64,000 nt of DNA from Anaeramoeba flamelloides (Eukaryota; Metamonada; Anaeramoebidae), in assembly GCA_027625915.1 (NCBI GenBank), contig JANTQA010000047.1:4650001-4714000 (forward strand). Reading direction: 5' to 3'. The notes below the pieces were generated by a model. It saw only the letters and a program-made list of their open reading frames with translations. It did not search any database and was not told where the DNA came from. Both the position numbers and the translations under genes were made by a program. This document shows positions 9,854 through 20,935 of the stretch, one piece after another (positions within the stretch are counted from its first letter, which is position 1; every line of letters starts with the position of its first letter).

Positions 9854-11220
9854 GAACCAACCAACCTGGATTGTTTAGAAATATGAGAAACAATAAACTT
9901 CACATTAGAGTCGATAATAATCAGAGAAAAGCATGAACAAACCATATATTTCAAAAAAAAAAAATGTTAAAAAATCTTTTGGGACCTTTTCCTTGGAACA
10001 TCTTGTTCAAAATTCTCAATTTCTTTAGGAAATTAAAATTGTTGACAATAAGATTTTTTTTACTTGAAAATGTATGAATTTTAAAAGCACACAGAAGTCT
10101 AACTTTTATTAATATTAATTTGGAGTTTCAAACATTTTTTTTTTCAAATTTAATTTAGAAAAAAAAAATGAAAAAGAAAAAAAAAAGGTAAAAGTAAAAT
10201 ACAAGAAAAAAAAATTTGCAAAATGTGAAAAAAAGTTTTTGATCTAAAAATTGAAATTTTAATCTGAGAAGACTAATGAATTAAACTCATAGAATGTGTT
10301 TTACACCTTCAATAAAACTGGACAACTTTGAATGAAAAAGAGTTTATTTTCGCATATTAAAAGATTTTTAAAAAAATATCAAACTTTATTAAAAGGAAAC
10401 ATAATATCATTATTGTTTTTAGGTTTTTAATGTTAAGAATTATTAAGTAAATCTTAAATTAAAAAATTTTTAAAAAAATAGTTACTTATTTGAGGGATGG
10501 AAATATTAATGATTAAACTCTGAAAATAAAGATATAAGAGAAGAAGAAGAACATTAAGATAAGAAACGCTCAAAAAAATCATTAGAATTGGTTATAATGT
10601 TAATAGGATGCTGAGAAAGCATTTGAAAAGTTACCCCCACCCTCAACTTTCATCATGACAAAAGAAGATGATTTCTCTGAAAGGTACATTCTTTAGAGAA
10701 AGTATTAAGAGTTTGTTAATATAAAAACTTTTTTATTAAATATAATTTATAACATAACTATAAACTTAGGAACGTTTTATTAGAAATTTTTATCATTTTT
10801 TAATCTAAAATAAAAGTTCGATTTTTCAACCAAATTAAGATAAAGATAATAAAAATCTTGATCTGATGCTTAATTGAATTAATTATCTCTTTTGGTATTT
10901 TTGAATAGAATAACCCCTTTTCAAGATTTTTTTTTGGTAAAACATAACTTGAACTTTTACCAAATTATTGTCGAATTAGTTAACAACACATCAATTATTA
11001 TATAACATTTGATTTTTATTCACAATATTTTAAAATTTATCACAATTTTATTGATATATATATATATATATATCTTTATTCTTTATAATATTGTGATTTA
11101 GTAGTTTATAAAAGTTAAAATTTTAAGTAATATCAATCTCATACTAGTTATCGTGATTTTATACAATTTAGAGATTGTAGAAACTTAGTATTGTATGGAA
11201 AATGATGAAGTTACATTCTT

Positions 11221-11420
11221 TAAGTCAATACACCTTTAAGGCATATAATTTCTACTAAATATAAGGCAAAAATAAATAATCTCAAATTAATACACATAAT
11301 TCAAATTTTTTTTTAACAATTATTTATTAAAAAAAAAATCAAAAAATGTGCTTTACTTTGTTTTTTTTTTTTTGATTTAACTTTCCTTGAAAGTTTGTGT
11401 TCATAAAGTGGAACTGACTG
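11221..11420. repeat. Decayed M2-family MITE copy
   Basis: The right end retains AAGTGGAACTGACTG followed by TA. The left end is diverged but keeps CTTTAAGGCA, and a middle CTCAAATTAATACACA block matches the family. It is clearly older than the 8228, 43305 and 52355 copies. Confidence 0.6.
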
Positions 11421-11674
11421 TATTACTTGATAAAAAAATATGTTAATTAAATTTTAAGTACATAAAAAATTTCCAACTTTTACTTTTATAAAGAAAATTT
11501 TAAATTGTAATTGTATTTCTTTAATTTTTCATAAAAAAAAATAAAAATAAAAAATTTAATTCTTAAAATACCTTAATAAATAAAACCAATCATTTGATTA
11601 TTTTACCCCATGAGTGGTTTTTATGTTTTATTGATCGATATTTAGATTGATGAAAAAAAATCCCACCGGTATCA

Positions 11675-11718
<44 letters not shown>
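11675..11718. repeat. (AAT)n microsatellite
   Basis: Uninterrupted AAT triplets over about 44 bases in spacer DNA. Confidence 0.9.
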
Positions 11719-11723
<5 letters not shown>

Positions 11724-11924
11724 TAAAGATTAACAATAAATAAAAGCTAACTACCGAACTATCTTTCATAACAAATTTAACATTGGCGTAATATCACAAA
11801 AAATCAAATTTTATACAGATAAAAATCAAAGTTAGATTGGACAAGCTGTAAAAGTTGTATATACTCCAGTTTTTTTAACTTTATTATATTATCTGTCTAT
11901 TAATATAAAAAATATGTTTAAAGC

Positions 11925-12178
11925 CCTAGTCACCGTATAAAAGCAAAAAATATCCATTTGTTTTTTTTTTTTTTTCATTTTTTTTAAATTATATTTTTTT
12001 TGAAATACCTATAATTTATAGTTTTGAACAAACTATTTGGCTAGGTTTGAATAGTAATCATTTTTACATTACAGGAAACCTTATATTCATGATGTTTTTG
12101 AAAAAGGAGATTAAAAAACAAATAACCAAAAAAAAAAAATGGATATTTTTTACTTTTATACTGTGACAAGGACTCTAA
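11925..12178. repeat. Inverted-repeat element (possible MITE)
   Basis: The left arm GTCACCGTATAAAAGCAAAA and the right arm, on the opposite strand, GTCACAGTATAAAAGTAAAA both continue through AAATATCCATT, giving terminal repeats of about 40 bases around a 175-base interior. Single copy in this window and non-coding. Confidence 0.6.
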
Positions 12179-13213
12179 ACTTATTTTACAGCTGTTACAA
12201 GGCTACTGCGAAATTTTATATGAATCAAAATTTGATGTTGATATGAAATTTTCAAAAGCTAATTATAAGGATAATAAAGATCTTATGAAAAAAAAAATTC
12301 TTTCTTAAATGAGTTGATATGAAAAATATTCTTCAAATATGATCTAAAAATAATTTCATTTTTTTCAGTGTAAATTTTATGTCGTTTTATAAGGAATTTT
12401 TGATGTTTAGAGTAATTTTGGGCTATGAAAATTTATTTTTTGGAAATCAGAAAAAATTCTTGAATATTGGATCTTTTAGGAATTTTTTTTTCAATATGAG
12501 CTTTATTATTCTCATAATGAACTTTTTAAAAATTTATATCAAAATCAAAATTTGATATTTATAAACTTTCACGGTAGCCTTGGATTGACTGTAAGAATCA
12601 AATTATCTGAAACTTTTGTTATAGTAATGAATCCTTACCACGATTACAAAAAATAATAGAGTTTTTTGAATTTTTATAAAGTGATTCAAAAAAAGAAATT
12701 ATTACGAAAAAAAAATCTATTAGCATAAATAACTTATATGTAATCTTTAGTAAAAAAATCAAAGTTTTATTCATAAACTTCAAATTGATATAGTATTTTG
12801 AAAGTAGTTTAAACCCCCGAGAAACAACATGACTAACATTAAATTAAAGCACCTAATAACTTTAGATAATTGTATTGTGAGCCCAATAATTGGAATGAAA
12901 AATTCGTTGATTGAAAAAAAAACAAATATCAGAAAAAAGCAAAACCAACAAACCAAGGTCAAAAAGAGAGATAAAAACAAGTAAAATGAGAAATTAAATT
13001 GTATTTCAGGAAATAAAGGATATTACAAAACGAATAAACAAAACAATATTAAAACAAGAAATGTAAAATTAAAAGGAAAAAGAAAAAATCAAAAAAGAAA
13101 AAAGAAAAAATCAAATAGTTGGTTGGGTTGAAACAAAAAGAATGATCACATATTTTTACAGATTACAAAAAAAAATGCTCATCGAAAAGAAACAAAAAGT
13201 AAATAACACAGCA

Positions 13214-14210
13214 CTAACAACAGTTTTTGTTTTTCTTTTTGGATTTTTTTGTTTGTAGGTCGACAGTGTTTAAATTATTATTCTTATTTTTAAGGTTCTC
13301 ATTTGTGGAGTGTTTTCTTAGATGATTCTTATTTTCAGTATTGTTGATATTCTTTCCGACCAACAACTGTGCGAGTGCAAAAAACACTTGACTCACACCT
13401 TCACCTGTTTTAGCAGAGGTTGTAAAAAATTCCAAACCGTTTTTGTCTGCAAATTTCTGTGCGGTAATGTCCTCAACAACCTTTGTTTCTAAATCTGTTT
13501 TGTTGCCTACAAGAACAATTTTGGCGTCTTGCTCTCCGTTTTCTATAAGTTCACGGATCCACTCTTTCGCTCGTTTGTAGCTTCCAGAATTTGTAATGTC
13601 GTAAACTATTAATGCTCCTTTTGCACCTCGGTAATAACTGTTTTTTGTTTTTTAGTTTTTTGGTTGTGTTTTGTTTGTTGTATTTTGATTGTGTTTTGTT
13701 TTGTTTTGTTTTATTTTTTTGATGTTTTGTTAGTTTGTTGTGTTTAGTTGTTTTTTGGTCAATTTTTTTAAATCTCCAAGATAAAAATCGGGACTAATTC
13801 TTGCTTTCTTGCTTGTTGCAACATTCAAATCAACCAGTCAAAGAATGAAACAAAAAAAAAAAAAGAAAATATGTCTTACAGTGGTGTTAATGATTGGAAT
13901 CTTTCTTGCCCTGCTGTGTCCTATAATATAAAAAATTAACAAGAAAAAAAAAGAGATATTTTGCAAAATTTAAGTTTTAATTCTTTTTGATTTGGATTTG
14001 GGTGCTTGGGAAAGAGACACATACCCATATTTTTAGTTTCACCTCACGTTCTCCAATCTCGATATTTTGAATAACACAAGAACCGCCAATTGTTGGTTCC
14101 AAGTTTTCAATAAATTTGCCTTTACATAAACGAAGAACCAAAGAAGATTTACCAACAGACGAATCCCCAAGAAGAACAATTTTGTAATCTAAATTTGGTT
14201 GATCGGTCAT
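13214..14210 (-). CDS. Rab5-type small GTPase (three exons)
   Basis: Exons 14210-14025, 13920-13880 and 13637-13214 join in frame to give 216 residues. Introns are 104 and 242 bases with GT-AG ends (GTATGT...TATAG, GTAAGA...ACAG). The product has all five G-box motifs: P-loop GDSSVGKS, effector-region Thr in PTIGG, DTAGQERF, NKTD and TSAK. It ends in two cysteines for prenylation. The run SLTPLYYRGAKGALIVYDIT and the ARA-like helix after it resemble Rab5/Rab21/Rab22 early-endosome GTPases, which control endosome fusion. The linker before the C-terminus is Asn/Lys-rich. The ATG at 14210 is chosen because the Rab fold begins a few residues later. An upstream in-frame ATG at 14369 would add about 50 residues unlike a Rab and is less likely. 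The exact Rab subclass is not certain. Confidence 0.93.
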
Positions 14211-14937
14211 TGTTTGTTGGCTTTTTAGAAAAGAATTAAAAGATAGTTTTGGGAGTTGGTTGGTAAGAAAAAAATTAAAAAATGAAAAAATTTTTGCGAC
14301 AAACACTCCAAAAAATACCATGCCTTTACTTTTAGAAAGCGGTGAGGTTTTTAAAAAGCTTGAAGACAAAGTAAAAACCTTTCAAATACTTTCCAACCAT
14401 CTTAAAGGGGAGATGTTTGAAAAAGTGAAAAGCTTTATAAACGTCATAACAGTTTTTATTGTGAATTTTTTGACATAAATTCGAGAATAAGAATTTCTTT
14501 TCAGAGTGCTTAAGGAGTTTTACATTTACTTCACAAGGAAAAAAACTAAATTGGGGACAAATTCGAAATTTCGACGCAAATTAAAAAGATAAAAAAGATC
14601 AATATTTATTTATAGAAAAGGAGATCTCAAATATTTAAATTTTTAAAACACTATTTGTTCTTAATTTTTAAATTGTTACTTTTGAAAAAATTGAAAGTTT
14701 CCTAAAACATATTAAAATTATCTAAAGTTGCTTATTCCTTTTGATCAAAATTAAAAAAAATTGGATCTTTATCAAAAATAAAATAGAACTTCTTGTAAGT
14801 TATTGGAGTGAAGTCTCAATAACAACTTTTTGATTGTAAATATTATTTCAAAAAAACTTCAAATTTTGAAATTGAAAATATTGAAAAATTAAGATTGAAC
14901 AAAAATAAATTATCAACTTTTTAGTTTCTCAGAAAGT

Positions 14938-15415
14938 AGGGAAAAAAATACCTGACCTGAAAAAAATCTCGGGAAAGATTTTTAATTGTAAATATAAGTA
15001 AATTTGTTGTGTAATTTCTTTTATGGTCAATCAAATCCTTTTTATAAATAATCAAATTTATTATGATCCAAGTAATAAACCTACCTAAAGTTCATTAGTG
15101 TGGGGTTTCTAGAGAATACTCGAATAATTATTTGATAGCTAAAGTAGATTAACATTTTTTGAAAAATAATCGAGTTTTATAGAGGTTTCCGAGAGTTTGG
15201 AAAATGACAAGTTTTATTCTTGTTTTTTGATTGGTTGAATGGTGTTTGGAACAAGTGTGATTCCACTAATCATCATTCTAATAAGTGGATGAGTTATAAT
15301 TTAAAATTTTTTATTCTTATAAAAAGGATTTGATTGTAAATAAATGAAATTACACAAAAAATTTTACTAATATTCACAATTAAAAATCTTGTCCTGGTTT
15401 ATTTTCATGTCTGGT
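14938..15415. repeat. M4-family element with long terminal inverted repeats
   Basis: The ends are inverted over about 90 bases. Both strands carry AAAAAATACC, then AAGATTTTTAATTGT and ATATTAGTAAAATTT-like blocks, then AATCAAATCCTTTTTATAA. The interior contains AAGTAATAAACCTACCTAAA. Other copies are at 33372-33875 and 54555-55228, with a fragment at 700-880. No ORF. Confidence 0.7.
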
Positions 15416-15509
15416 ATTTTTTTTCGCTATTTAATACTTTGAATTAAATCAAAATTACACTTTCATTTTGACTATTTTTTTTAATAAAATAAATACTTAT
15501 TTTTTTCGG

Positions 15510-16040
15510 GAAAATTATTAAATTTCAAATTTGGTTAAATTCTCATTTTTTTCAAAATAGTCAATTCCATTGAAATATATTGACAATGGGTATGTAAAAA
15601 AATCCTTATCTGGTAGGTTAATGCATGTTTGGGTATGTTCGAGTGTGCTTGGGAGGTTTGGATGGTATTTTAGAAAATTTTGGCAAGGATTTTGAAAAAG
15701 AAAATAGAATTAAGATACCAATTAGATTTTTGAAAATTGTTTTAAGGGGGAAAAAATTTCTACTTAATTTATTGTGTTAAAATTGATTTCAAACAAAATT
15801 TTTAAAAATATTTAGTATTGGTGATTTCAAGATTTTGTTTATTCTGCAATTTAAAAAAAAAACACTACCAATCACACAATAACCTTTCTGATTTTTCCAC
15901 GTACAATTATAAAAAAACCATTAAAAATCATCATACCAATAATAATAATCAAGAAACTCTTCAAAAATATGAAAAAATTCAAAATGACTAATTTTGAAAT
16001 TTGACCAAATTTGAAATTTAATAATATTTTTTGTTACCTT
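15510..16040. repeat. Inverted-repeat element (possible MITE)
   Basis: The arms contain TTAAATTTCAAATTTGGTTA at 15516-15540 and, on the other strand, TTAAATTTCAAATTTGGTCA at about 16000-16022. The CAAAATAGTCA-like blocks next to them also pair. The interior is AT-rich and non-coding. Confidence 0.5.
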
Positions 16041-16355
16041 ATAATTTCTTTCATTACTCTAATTACCCCCACTGTTTGTTTTTTTTTTTTAGATTGAACT
16101 GAATTGTTTTGGAAATAAACGTTACATTCAAAATTATCCAGTTTAAATAAGTCCCTTGTCCGAAATTAATTTTTATTATGGACTAAACACAGAGATAACA
16201 TTTGATAGGTTTCATAAAAAATACTTGTTTTTTCTATGATATGTAAATTAAAATTCAATATACTCTTAATAATAAGAATGAATAACCAATTTGGTAATGT
16301 GATATTTTAACTGTATCAATTCAGCACATTCAAAAATTCCAAATATTGAAATCTA

Positions 16356-16830
16356 CAGTGATCAAAATAATGCATGTGCAACAACTATAATTCGTTTTTC
16401 AAAATATAATCCTTTCTTTTATTTTTTCTTATTCCAAGATAACATCCAATTTACTACATAATAGTATAGCTAAATTCAAATTGATTTTGAAAGTAAGCCT
16501 CTTGATATTTTTAGTGATATTAAATTAGGAAGGTAATTTTTTGAAAATTTTTCATAATTTTCTCAATTTTTTTTTGAATGTTTTTGTTTTTTAATTGATA
16601 AAACTTTTTTCAAAAATTAAATCGTTTTTTTTGAGATAAATTTTCCTATTTAATCTTCGTTTTTAGTATTTCTTTGTAAATAATAGAACTTTAAGAATTC
16701 AAACCTATATCCAATTGGGATTTAATGTCAGTTTCTTTGATGGGATAATCTGTATTTCTACTATAACAAAAAAAGATACTTTTTATTTTGAAACGCGGAT
16801 TAAAATCTTCTCCACACTTCATTTTAAAAA
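16356..16830. repeat. M3-family element
   Basis: Starts CAGTGATCAAAATAATGCAT after a TA and shares about 450 bases with 21653-22128, including ATAGTATANCTAARTTCAAAT, GATTTTGAAAGTAA and TTTATTTTGAAACGCG-like blocks. The terminal regions are inverted (CGTTTTTCAAAATA against TTTTGAAACGCG). The right tip is diverged, so its end is approximate. Confidence 0.65.
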
Positions 16831-16850
16831 ACAGCAGTGAAAAATAAACT

Positions 16851-17055
16851 AAATTTCATCATAAATGACCCATTTTTTTATTTATTTTATTTTTTATTTT
16901 ACTTTTTTATATGAAAAACAAATATTTCTAGTGTATAGAACAGGACTATAAACTAGTGTTTTATTTTATTATATTAGATAACTTCAATTTATAAAAAAAT
17001 TTATTTTCAAAATTTGATTTTTAATGTGCCAATGATTTTGAAATATCGTTTAGTA
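16851..17055. repeat. Dispersed repeat D1, uninterrupted copy
   Basis: Matches 54066-54545 through CTAAATTTCATMATAAATG, GAAAAACAAATATTTCTA, GATAACTTCAATT and TTCAAAATTTGATTTTTAAT. Here the sequence is continuous, whereas the other copy is interrupted by an M6 element. It therefore serves as the empty-site version. Confidence 0.65.
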
Positions 17056-17213
17056 AAAAAATCATCCAAAAAATTCAAAATTTAATTATTTGACTCTGAG
17101 TTTCTTTTTTTCTTTTCACAAACAAATTAATGAACAGTATTTTGGGATCAAAGTTTCAATCTCCTCATTGACACTCAATATTTTTCATTCAGTAACGTTT
17201 ATGACAATAAAAA

Positions 17214-17282
17214 ATGTCAAAGTTAGCAAAATGTTCCGACTTCCTTAAGGACTATCTGAATGTTATGCTCTGTGGGCATTGA
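17214..17282 (+). other. Short coding-like ORF (22 codons), possible relic
   Basis: ATG-to-TGA frame with varied residues (KLAKCSDFLKDYLNVMLCG). An overlapping frame just downstream, to about 17355, has Arg/Lys/Leu content reminiscent of a helix-turn-helix segment (ALKYKAVNRLRTLKYSEL). Neither is long enough to call a gene. It may be a remnant of a DNA-transposon protein or other gene. Confidence 0.2.
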
Positions 17283-17450
17283 AATACAAAGCAGTAAATA
17301 GATTAAGAACTTTAAAATATAGTGAATTGAGGGAAAGTCAAAATATTGCCAATTTTTAGCAATTTTAGATTTTGACTAAAATCATTTATTGATCTAAAAA
17401 CTTTTCGAAAAATCCCAACAAAGCAAGGCAAAAATAAAAAGCTATTTTTT

Positions 17451-17565
17451 TTGGTATTGGGAAAATGTCACTCCACTTTTTTTTCAACTGGGAGGCTACA
17501 CTCAATACCAACTCTAACATACTTCAATATAAATTGGAGTGGTATTTTCCCAATATCATTTTGGA
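17451..17565. repeat. Small foldback
   Basis: The left arm TGGTATTGGGAAAATGTCAC pairs with the right arm, whose complement reads TGATATTGGGAAAATACCAC. Both continue through CTCCA. The whole is about 115 bases. Confidence 0.6.
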
Positions 17566-17750
17566 AGTCGAAAATTTTGAGTGAAAAATTTGGATTTGGA
17601 AAGTAAATTTTTTTTGCCTTCCTCAAACACAACCTAAATTTTACATTTTAACAAGATCTATAAACTCAACATTCTTTTGAGTTTATAATTAGTGTTGTGT
17701 GTATAAAAGTAAAAGCCACTGGGAATAAAACCCTGAATAATCCTTAAATA

Positions 17751-17982
17751 TTGATAAATTCGAATAAATTTAATAAAATTTTTAGTTCAATTTCCGATTT
17801 TGTAATCTCATACTCAACTTTTAAAACAACTCAAGAGAAAGAATATTTTTGAGCACAACAAATTTTACAAAGTTTTTTTAACATTTAAAAGAATAAAATG
17901 CTTTGTTCACAGGTTGTGTAAAATAATTCTAAAAATGGAAAAATGAAGTGAAAATTTTATGATATTTCTTTCAATTTATCAG
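17751..17982. repeat. M5-family MITE copy
   Basis: TA-flanked, with inverted ends YTGATAAATTCGAA / TTCAATTTATCAG. It matches 47010-47243 across the interior (CAACTTTTAAAACAACTCAA, GAGAAAGAATMTTTT). The subterminal GGAAAAATGAAGTGAAAATT block is also found in M1 elements. Confidence 0.75.
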
Positions 17983-18286
17983 TAATCTCAACCAAGTAAA
18001 ATATTATTTGATAAGATCATTTTAAGAAGTAAAATTGTTCCTTGAAAACTGAACCTTTTTCAAAATATTTACCCAGCCATTAAAATTAGATTTTAATAGT
18101 TTTTTTTTTTGAATTAAACGATCAAATTTGTTGTTTATTGAATACTTCAACAAGGCGAAAGGGGATCAGTCAATTATTTTAAAAAAGGATGAAAATCAAT
18201 GTTCAGGATTTATTCTAATTCCTCTTTCAATAAAATGTTCAACAATTTCATTTTTTAAACAAAAAAAAAATTTCTTATTACACAAA

Positions 18287-19726
18287 ATGAAAAAAGGAAA
18301 AGGATTAGAAAAAGGAAAAGGAAAAAGAAAAAGAAACACGTTAAAAAAATTACGAAACACAACACATTCACCTGGCGATTGGTTTGAATTAACATTTGGA
18401 CAAAGAGAAATTGACTTTTTTGAAGAAAACCCCGAGTTCTTAACAACCAATGGTTTGAGAAAATTTCAAAAAAAGTACGTTACCAAAACTGGTGAATTCG
18501 CCTTGCACTCAATTGCATCGTTAATTGAAGAAAGCAAATACAGCAATTATAAGTCTTATGGGCCAAGTTCGTTAAAGCTGCTGATTAATACTCAAGACTG
18601 GACACAACTGCAGGCCAAGGCCAAGTATGGTGGGGCCTTGTTTGGTGTTGCGTCAACAAGAACTTCGCTTGAGGGTGGCTTAAAGAAAGTTGATTTTGCA
18701 AATGGTTGTGGGTTGTCATACAATCAAATTACAAATAGTCTATGGAATAAGCACAGTGTACAAGGGGAGCGTAGTTGTTTAGCAACTCCGTTTAGCACTT
18801 TCCAAAGAATTCTAACACCAAAAGTGGATCGGGAGCTATTTCCTCAAAAATTTGAAAAGATTTACCCTTTCCCAGTATCAAGATTTTTTGAAACAGCCCA
18901 GGATCAGAAAGCCGACAAAGATCAGAAGAAAAAGAAAATGAAAATGAAAATGAAAACGAAAAAGAAACAGAAACAGAAATCGAAAAAGAAAAAGACAGAC
19001 AAAAAGAAAAAGACGAGGAAGAAGACTATGAAGAGCCAAGGGAAACAAAAAACCAAAGACGAAGAGAAGAGTGACTCTGAAAGTAATAGTGATACTGAAG
19101 ATGAAAGTGAACATTCTACAGAAAGTAATGATCAACTAACCAAAGATACTGTGAAAATTGGAATACACACCAACGTCCTTGTATGTTTTTCGATCAAACA
19201 ACCAAACGACAAAAATAGACAGGTGTCACGAGACAATTGGGAAAAGGCCAAATTAGTCAAACATCACAATAAAATAATTATCAACCAAGCCTTTGTGGCT
19301 TCAAAAAATTTGAATTCTTTAGTTTATGCTTACAAATTATCAAAATCAAAATTACAAGAGGCCGATACCTTTGAAGATCTGGAAAAGGAAATCAAATTAA
19401 AAATTAAAAGTAAGAGAAAAAGAGAACTGATCAGACAAGAAATATTAGAAGCACAAGAAATTGTAAATTTTATGATCGAGGGGTTGCTTCGTTCTGCAAT
19501 AATTTACGAAATTCCTTTAATTGTTATTCCTTTCCTTGGTTCTGGGTCGTTTTGCAACCCAAGGTATTGGACTCTTGAGGCTTTATCGAAGAATATCCAT
19601 TTAATTAAAAAACACCAATTAAAAATTGTTCTTCATTATTACAAACTTAATTCAATTCCAAAAGAGTGCATGGATAAAATGAGACTCAATTTTGCTGTAC
19701 TTAAAAAGAAATTAAAATTGAAATAA
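18287..19726 (+). CDS. Protein with possible macro/PARG-like C-terminal fold and Lys-rich insertion
   Basis: Single exon of 479 residues from ATG 18287. The frame is open 53 codons further upstream without an ATG. The chosen ATG follows an A-rich context and begins the Lys/Gly/Arg-rich tail. A folded region (about residues 30-205) contains FGVASTRTSLEGGLKKVDFA. A run of Lys, Met and Thr, then acidic Ser/Glu/Asp (about 212-285), interrupts the protein. The C-terminal region resumes with TNVLVCFSI and ends with IPLIVIPFLGSGSFCNPRYW. That last segment resembles the GCGAFGNPP-type loop ending microbial-type poly(ADP-ribose) glycohydrolases (the DUF2263 family). The usual GGG...QEE catalytic signature is not clear, so an enzyme role is doubtful and the family call is tentative. 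An AATAAA lies 14 bases past the stop, followed by a TA-rich tract. Confidence 0.8.
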   Translation: MKKGKGLEKGKGKRKRNTLKKLRNTTHSPGDWFELTFGQREIDFFEENPEFLTTNGLRKFQKKYVTKTGEFALHSIASLIEESKYSNYKSYGPSSLKLLINTQDWTQLQAKAKYGGALFGVASTRTSLEGGLKKVDFANGCGLSYNQITNSLWNKHSVQGERSCLATPFSTFQRILTPKVDRELFPQKFEKIYPFPVSRFFETAQDQKADKDQKKKKMKMKMKTKKKQKQKSKKKKTDKKKKTRKKTMKSQGKQKTKDEEKSDSESNSDTEDESEHSTESNDQLTKDTVKIGIHTNVLVCFSIKQPNDKNRQVSRDNWEKAKLVKHHNKIIINQAFVASKNLNSLVYAYKLSKSKLQEADTFEDLEKEIKLKIKSKRKRELIRQEILEAQEIVNFMIEGLLRSAIIYEIPLIVIPFLGSGSFCNPRYWTLEALSKNIHLIKKHQLKIVLHYYKLNSIPKECMDKMRLNFAVLKKKLKLK

Positions 19727-19849
19727 TGAAATAATCTGGCAATAAAGACCCCCCCACCCTCTCTCTATATATATATTTATATTTATATATATATATAAAC
19801 TATTTCCAAAAAAGTGGGGAAAATTTATTTTAAAATATGTTTATTAAAC

Positions 19850-20330
19850 CCAATTCTCAAAAAACTATTTAAATATACAAAATTAAGAACAAACATCTCA
19901 TGATTCTTGATAATAACCCAATTTGTTTGTTATTATTGTATTAAATAAATCAAAGATCAAAAAGTTTCTCATCTCAATTTTATATGATATTTTTTAAACG
20001 TGATAAAAATTGGTAATTATTTTTTTTCTTTTTGATACCAAAATTCTTTTCCAAAGAGGTTTAATCTGATAAAATTTCTAATAAAATGAAAAGTTTATAA
20101 GTGTTTTTTATTATTTAAAAAATCATTTGTATCCTTAATATATTGCCCGTTTTTTATTGAAATTGATCAAACATTATTTTCTCCAAAAAAATGAACTATT
20201 TTTTTTTTCAATTTTTTGGAAATCTTTTGATCAAACATATTTTGAAATAAATTCAATAGACAATGATTTTATAATTATAAATATTTGTTCTTCATTTTGT
20301 ATTATCAATTTATAAATAAACTGCTAACAA
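19850..20330. repeat. Dispersed repeat D3, copy 1
   Basis: Shares ordered blocks with 36210-36720: ACTATTTAAATATMCAAAATT, TTGTATTA-TTAAATAAA, TCTCAATTTT-TATG, GAGGNTTAATCT, AAATCATTTGTATCCTT-like, and TTTTGAAATAAAYNCAATAG. No coding frame. Both copies lie just downstream of a protein gene. Confidence 0.5.
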
Positions 20331-20454
20331 GGAGAATATTTTTTATGAAATGTAAATTCAAATTGGTTCAGATTTTTGAAAATAACTTTGAAAATGTATT
20401 TTGATGATAACATATATTATTGCGATATGAATAATTAATTCACAATAATAAACT

Positions 20455-20625
20455 TTGTTTCAGTCAAAGGGGAATCCACAAAAAAACATTTTTTTCAAAT
20501 ATCAATTATTTTATATAATTGACCTTTGAAGAACAAAAAAGAAATAAGCAGAATAATACACAGTAAAGAATTGTTGATACCTAACTGAAAAAAAACTAAT
20601 AAATCAATAAAATTTTTATTTTGGT
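20455..20625. repeat. Dispersed repeat D4, copy 1
   Basis: Similar to 51795-51955 through TTTTCAAATATCAATTATT, AAAGAACAAA and CTAATAAATCAATAAAATTT-like blocks. Short and non-coding. Confidence 0.4.
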
Positions 20626-20935
20626 ATAGTTTTTAACTTTTGGGCTTTTCAAAAAAAAAAATTATTTTGTCAAACAATTTGAGTAAAAGGAAAATAATTA
20701 TTCGAATTTAAAACCCAAAAATCAAATTTTACAACACTTACCTTCCATTCCAAATAAATAGTCTACATTCTTCAATTTGGATTTCCGAAAAAACAATAAA
20801 ATAAATTTTTTTAAAGGAAACAAATAAAAATCCATATTAAGTCAAATAAAGATCAGCCAAGAACCATAATAACAAGTCAACACATCGATACAATATAATT
20901 TTTTTTTCTGATTTTATGGACTGTAAATGGTAAAC
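20620..20935. repeat. Relic related to the M8 element
   Basis: Follows 45540-45830 in order: AACCCAAAAATCAAATTTTA, CTTCAATTTGGATTT, GATCAGCCAAGAACC, AACAAGTCAACAC, and a final CTGATTTTATGGACTGTA. The left half of M8 is not recognisable, so this copy is probably truncated. Confidence 0.45.

Larger units (their letters stand above)
5734..13213. other. Long gene-poor spacer rich in MITEs and relics
   Basis: About 7.5 kb without a supportable gene between two minus-strand genes. It contains an M1 copy (6164-6340), inverted-repeat elements (6822-7268, 7690-7965, 11925-12178), M2 copies (8228-8426, 11221-11420), dispersed repeat D2 (8780-9655), an AAT microsatellite (11675-11718) and two short coding-like islands (9640-9945 and 10607-10696). 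The remainder is AT-rich with homopolymer runs, and I see nothing further in it. Confidence 0.6.
14211..18286. other. Gene-free spacer with several MITEs
   Basis: Between the divergent Rab and possible-PARG genes. It contains an M4 element (14938-15415), an inverted-repeat element (15510-16040), an M3 element (16356-16830), dispersed repeat D1 (16851-17055), a coding-like island (17214-17355), a foldback (17451-17565) and an M5 MITE (17751-17982). Nothing else is visible in the AT-rich remainder. Confidence 0.6.

Noticed and set aside
14211-14369. N-terminal extension of the Rab GTPase to an upstream ATG
   Set aside because: The added 50 or so residues are Phe/Lys-rich and unlike any Rab. 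The ATG at 14210 starts directly before the GTPase fold.
18128-18286. Upstream extension of the possible PARG-like protein
   Set aside because: No ATG in the extension (starts TTG), and the composition is unlike the protein that follows. The ATG at 18287 is preferred.
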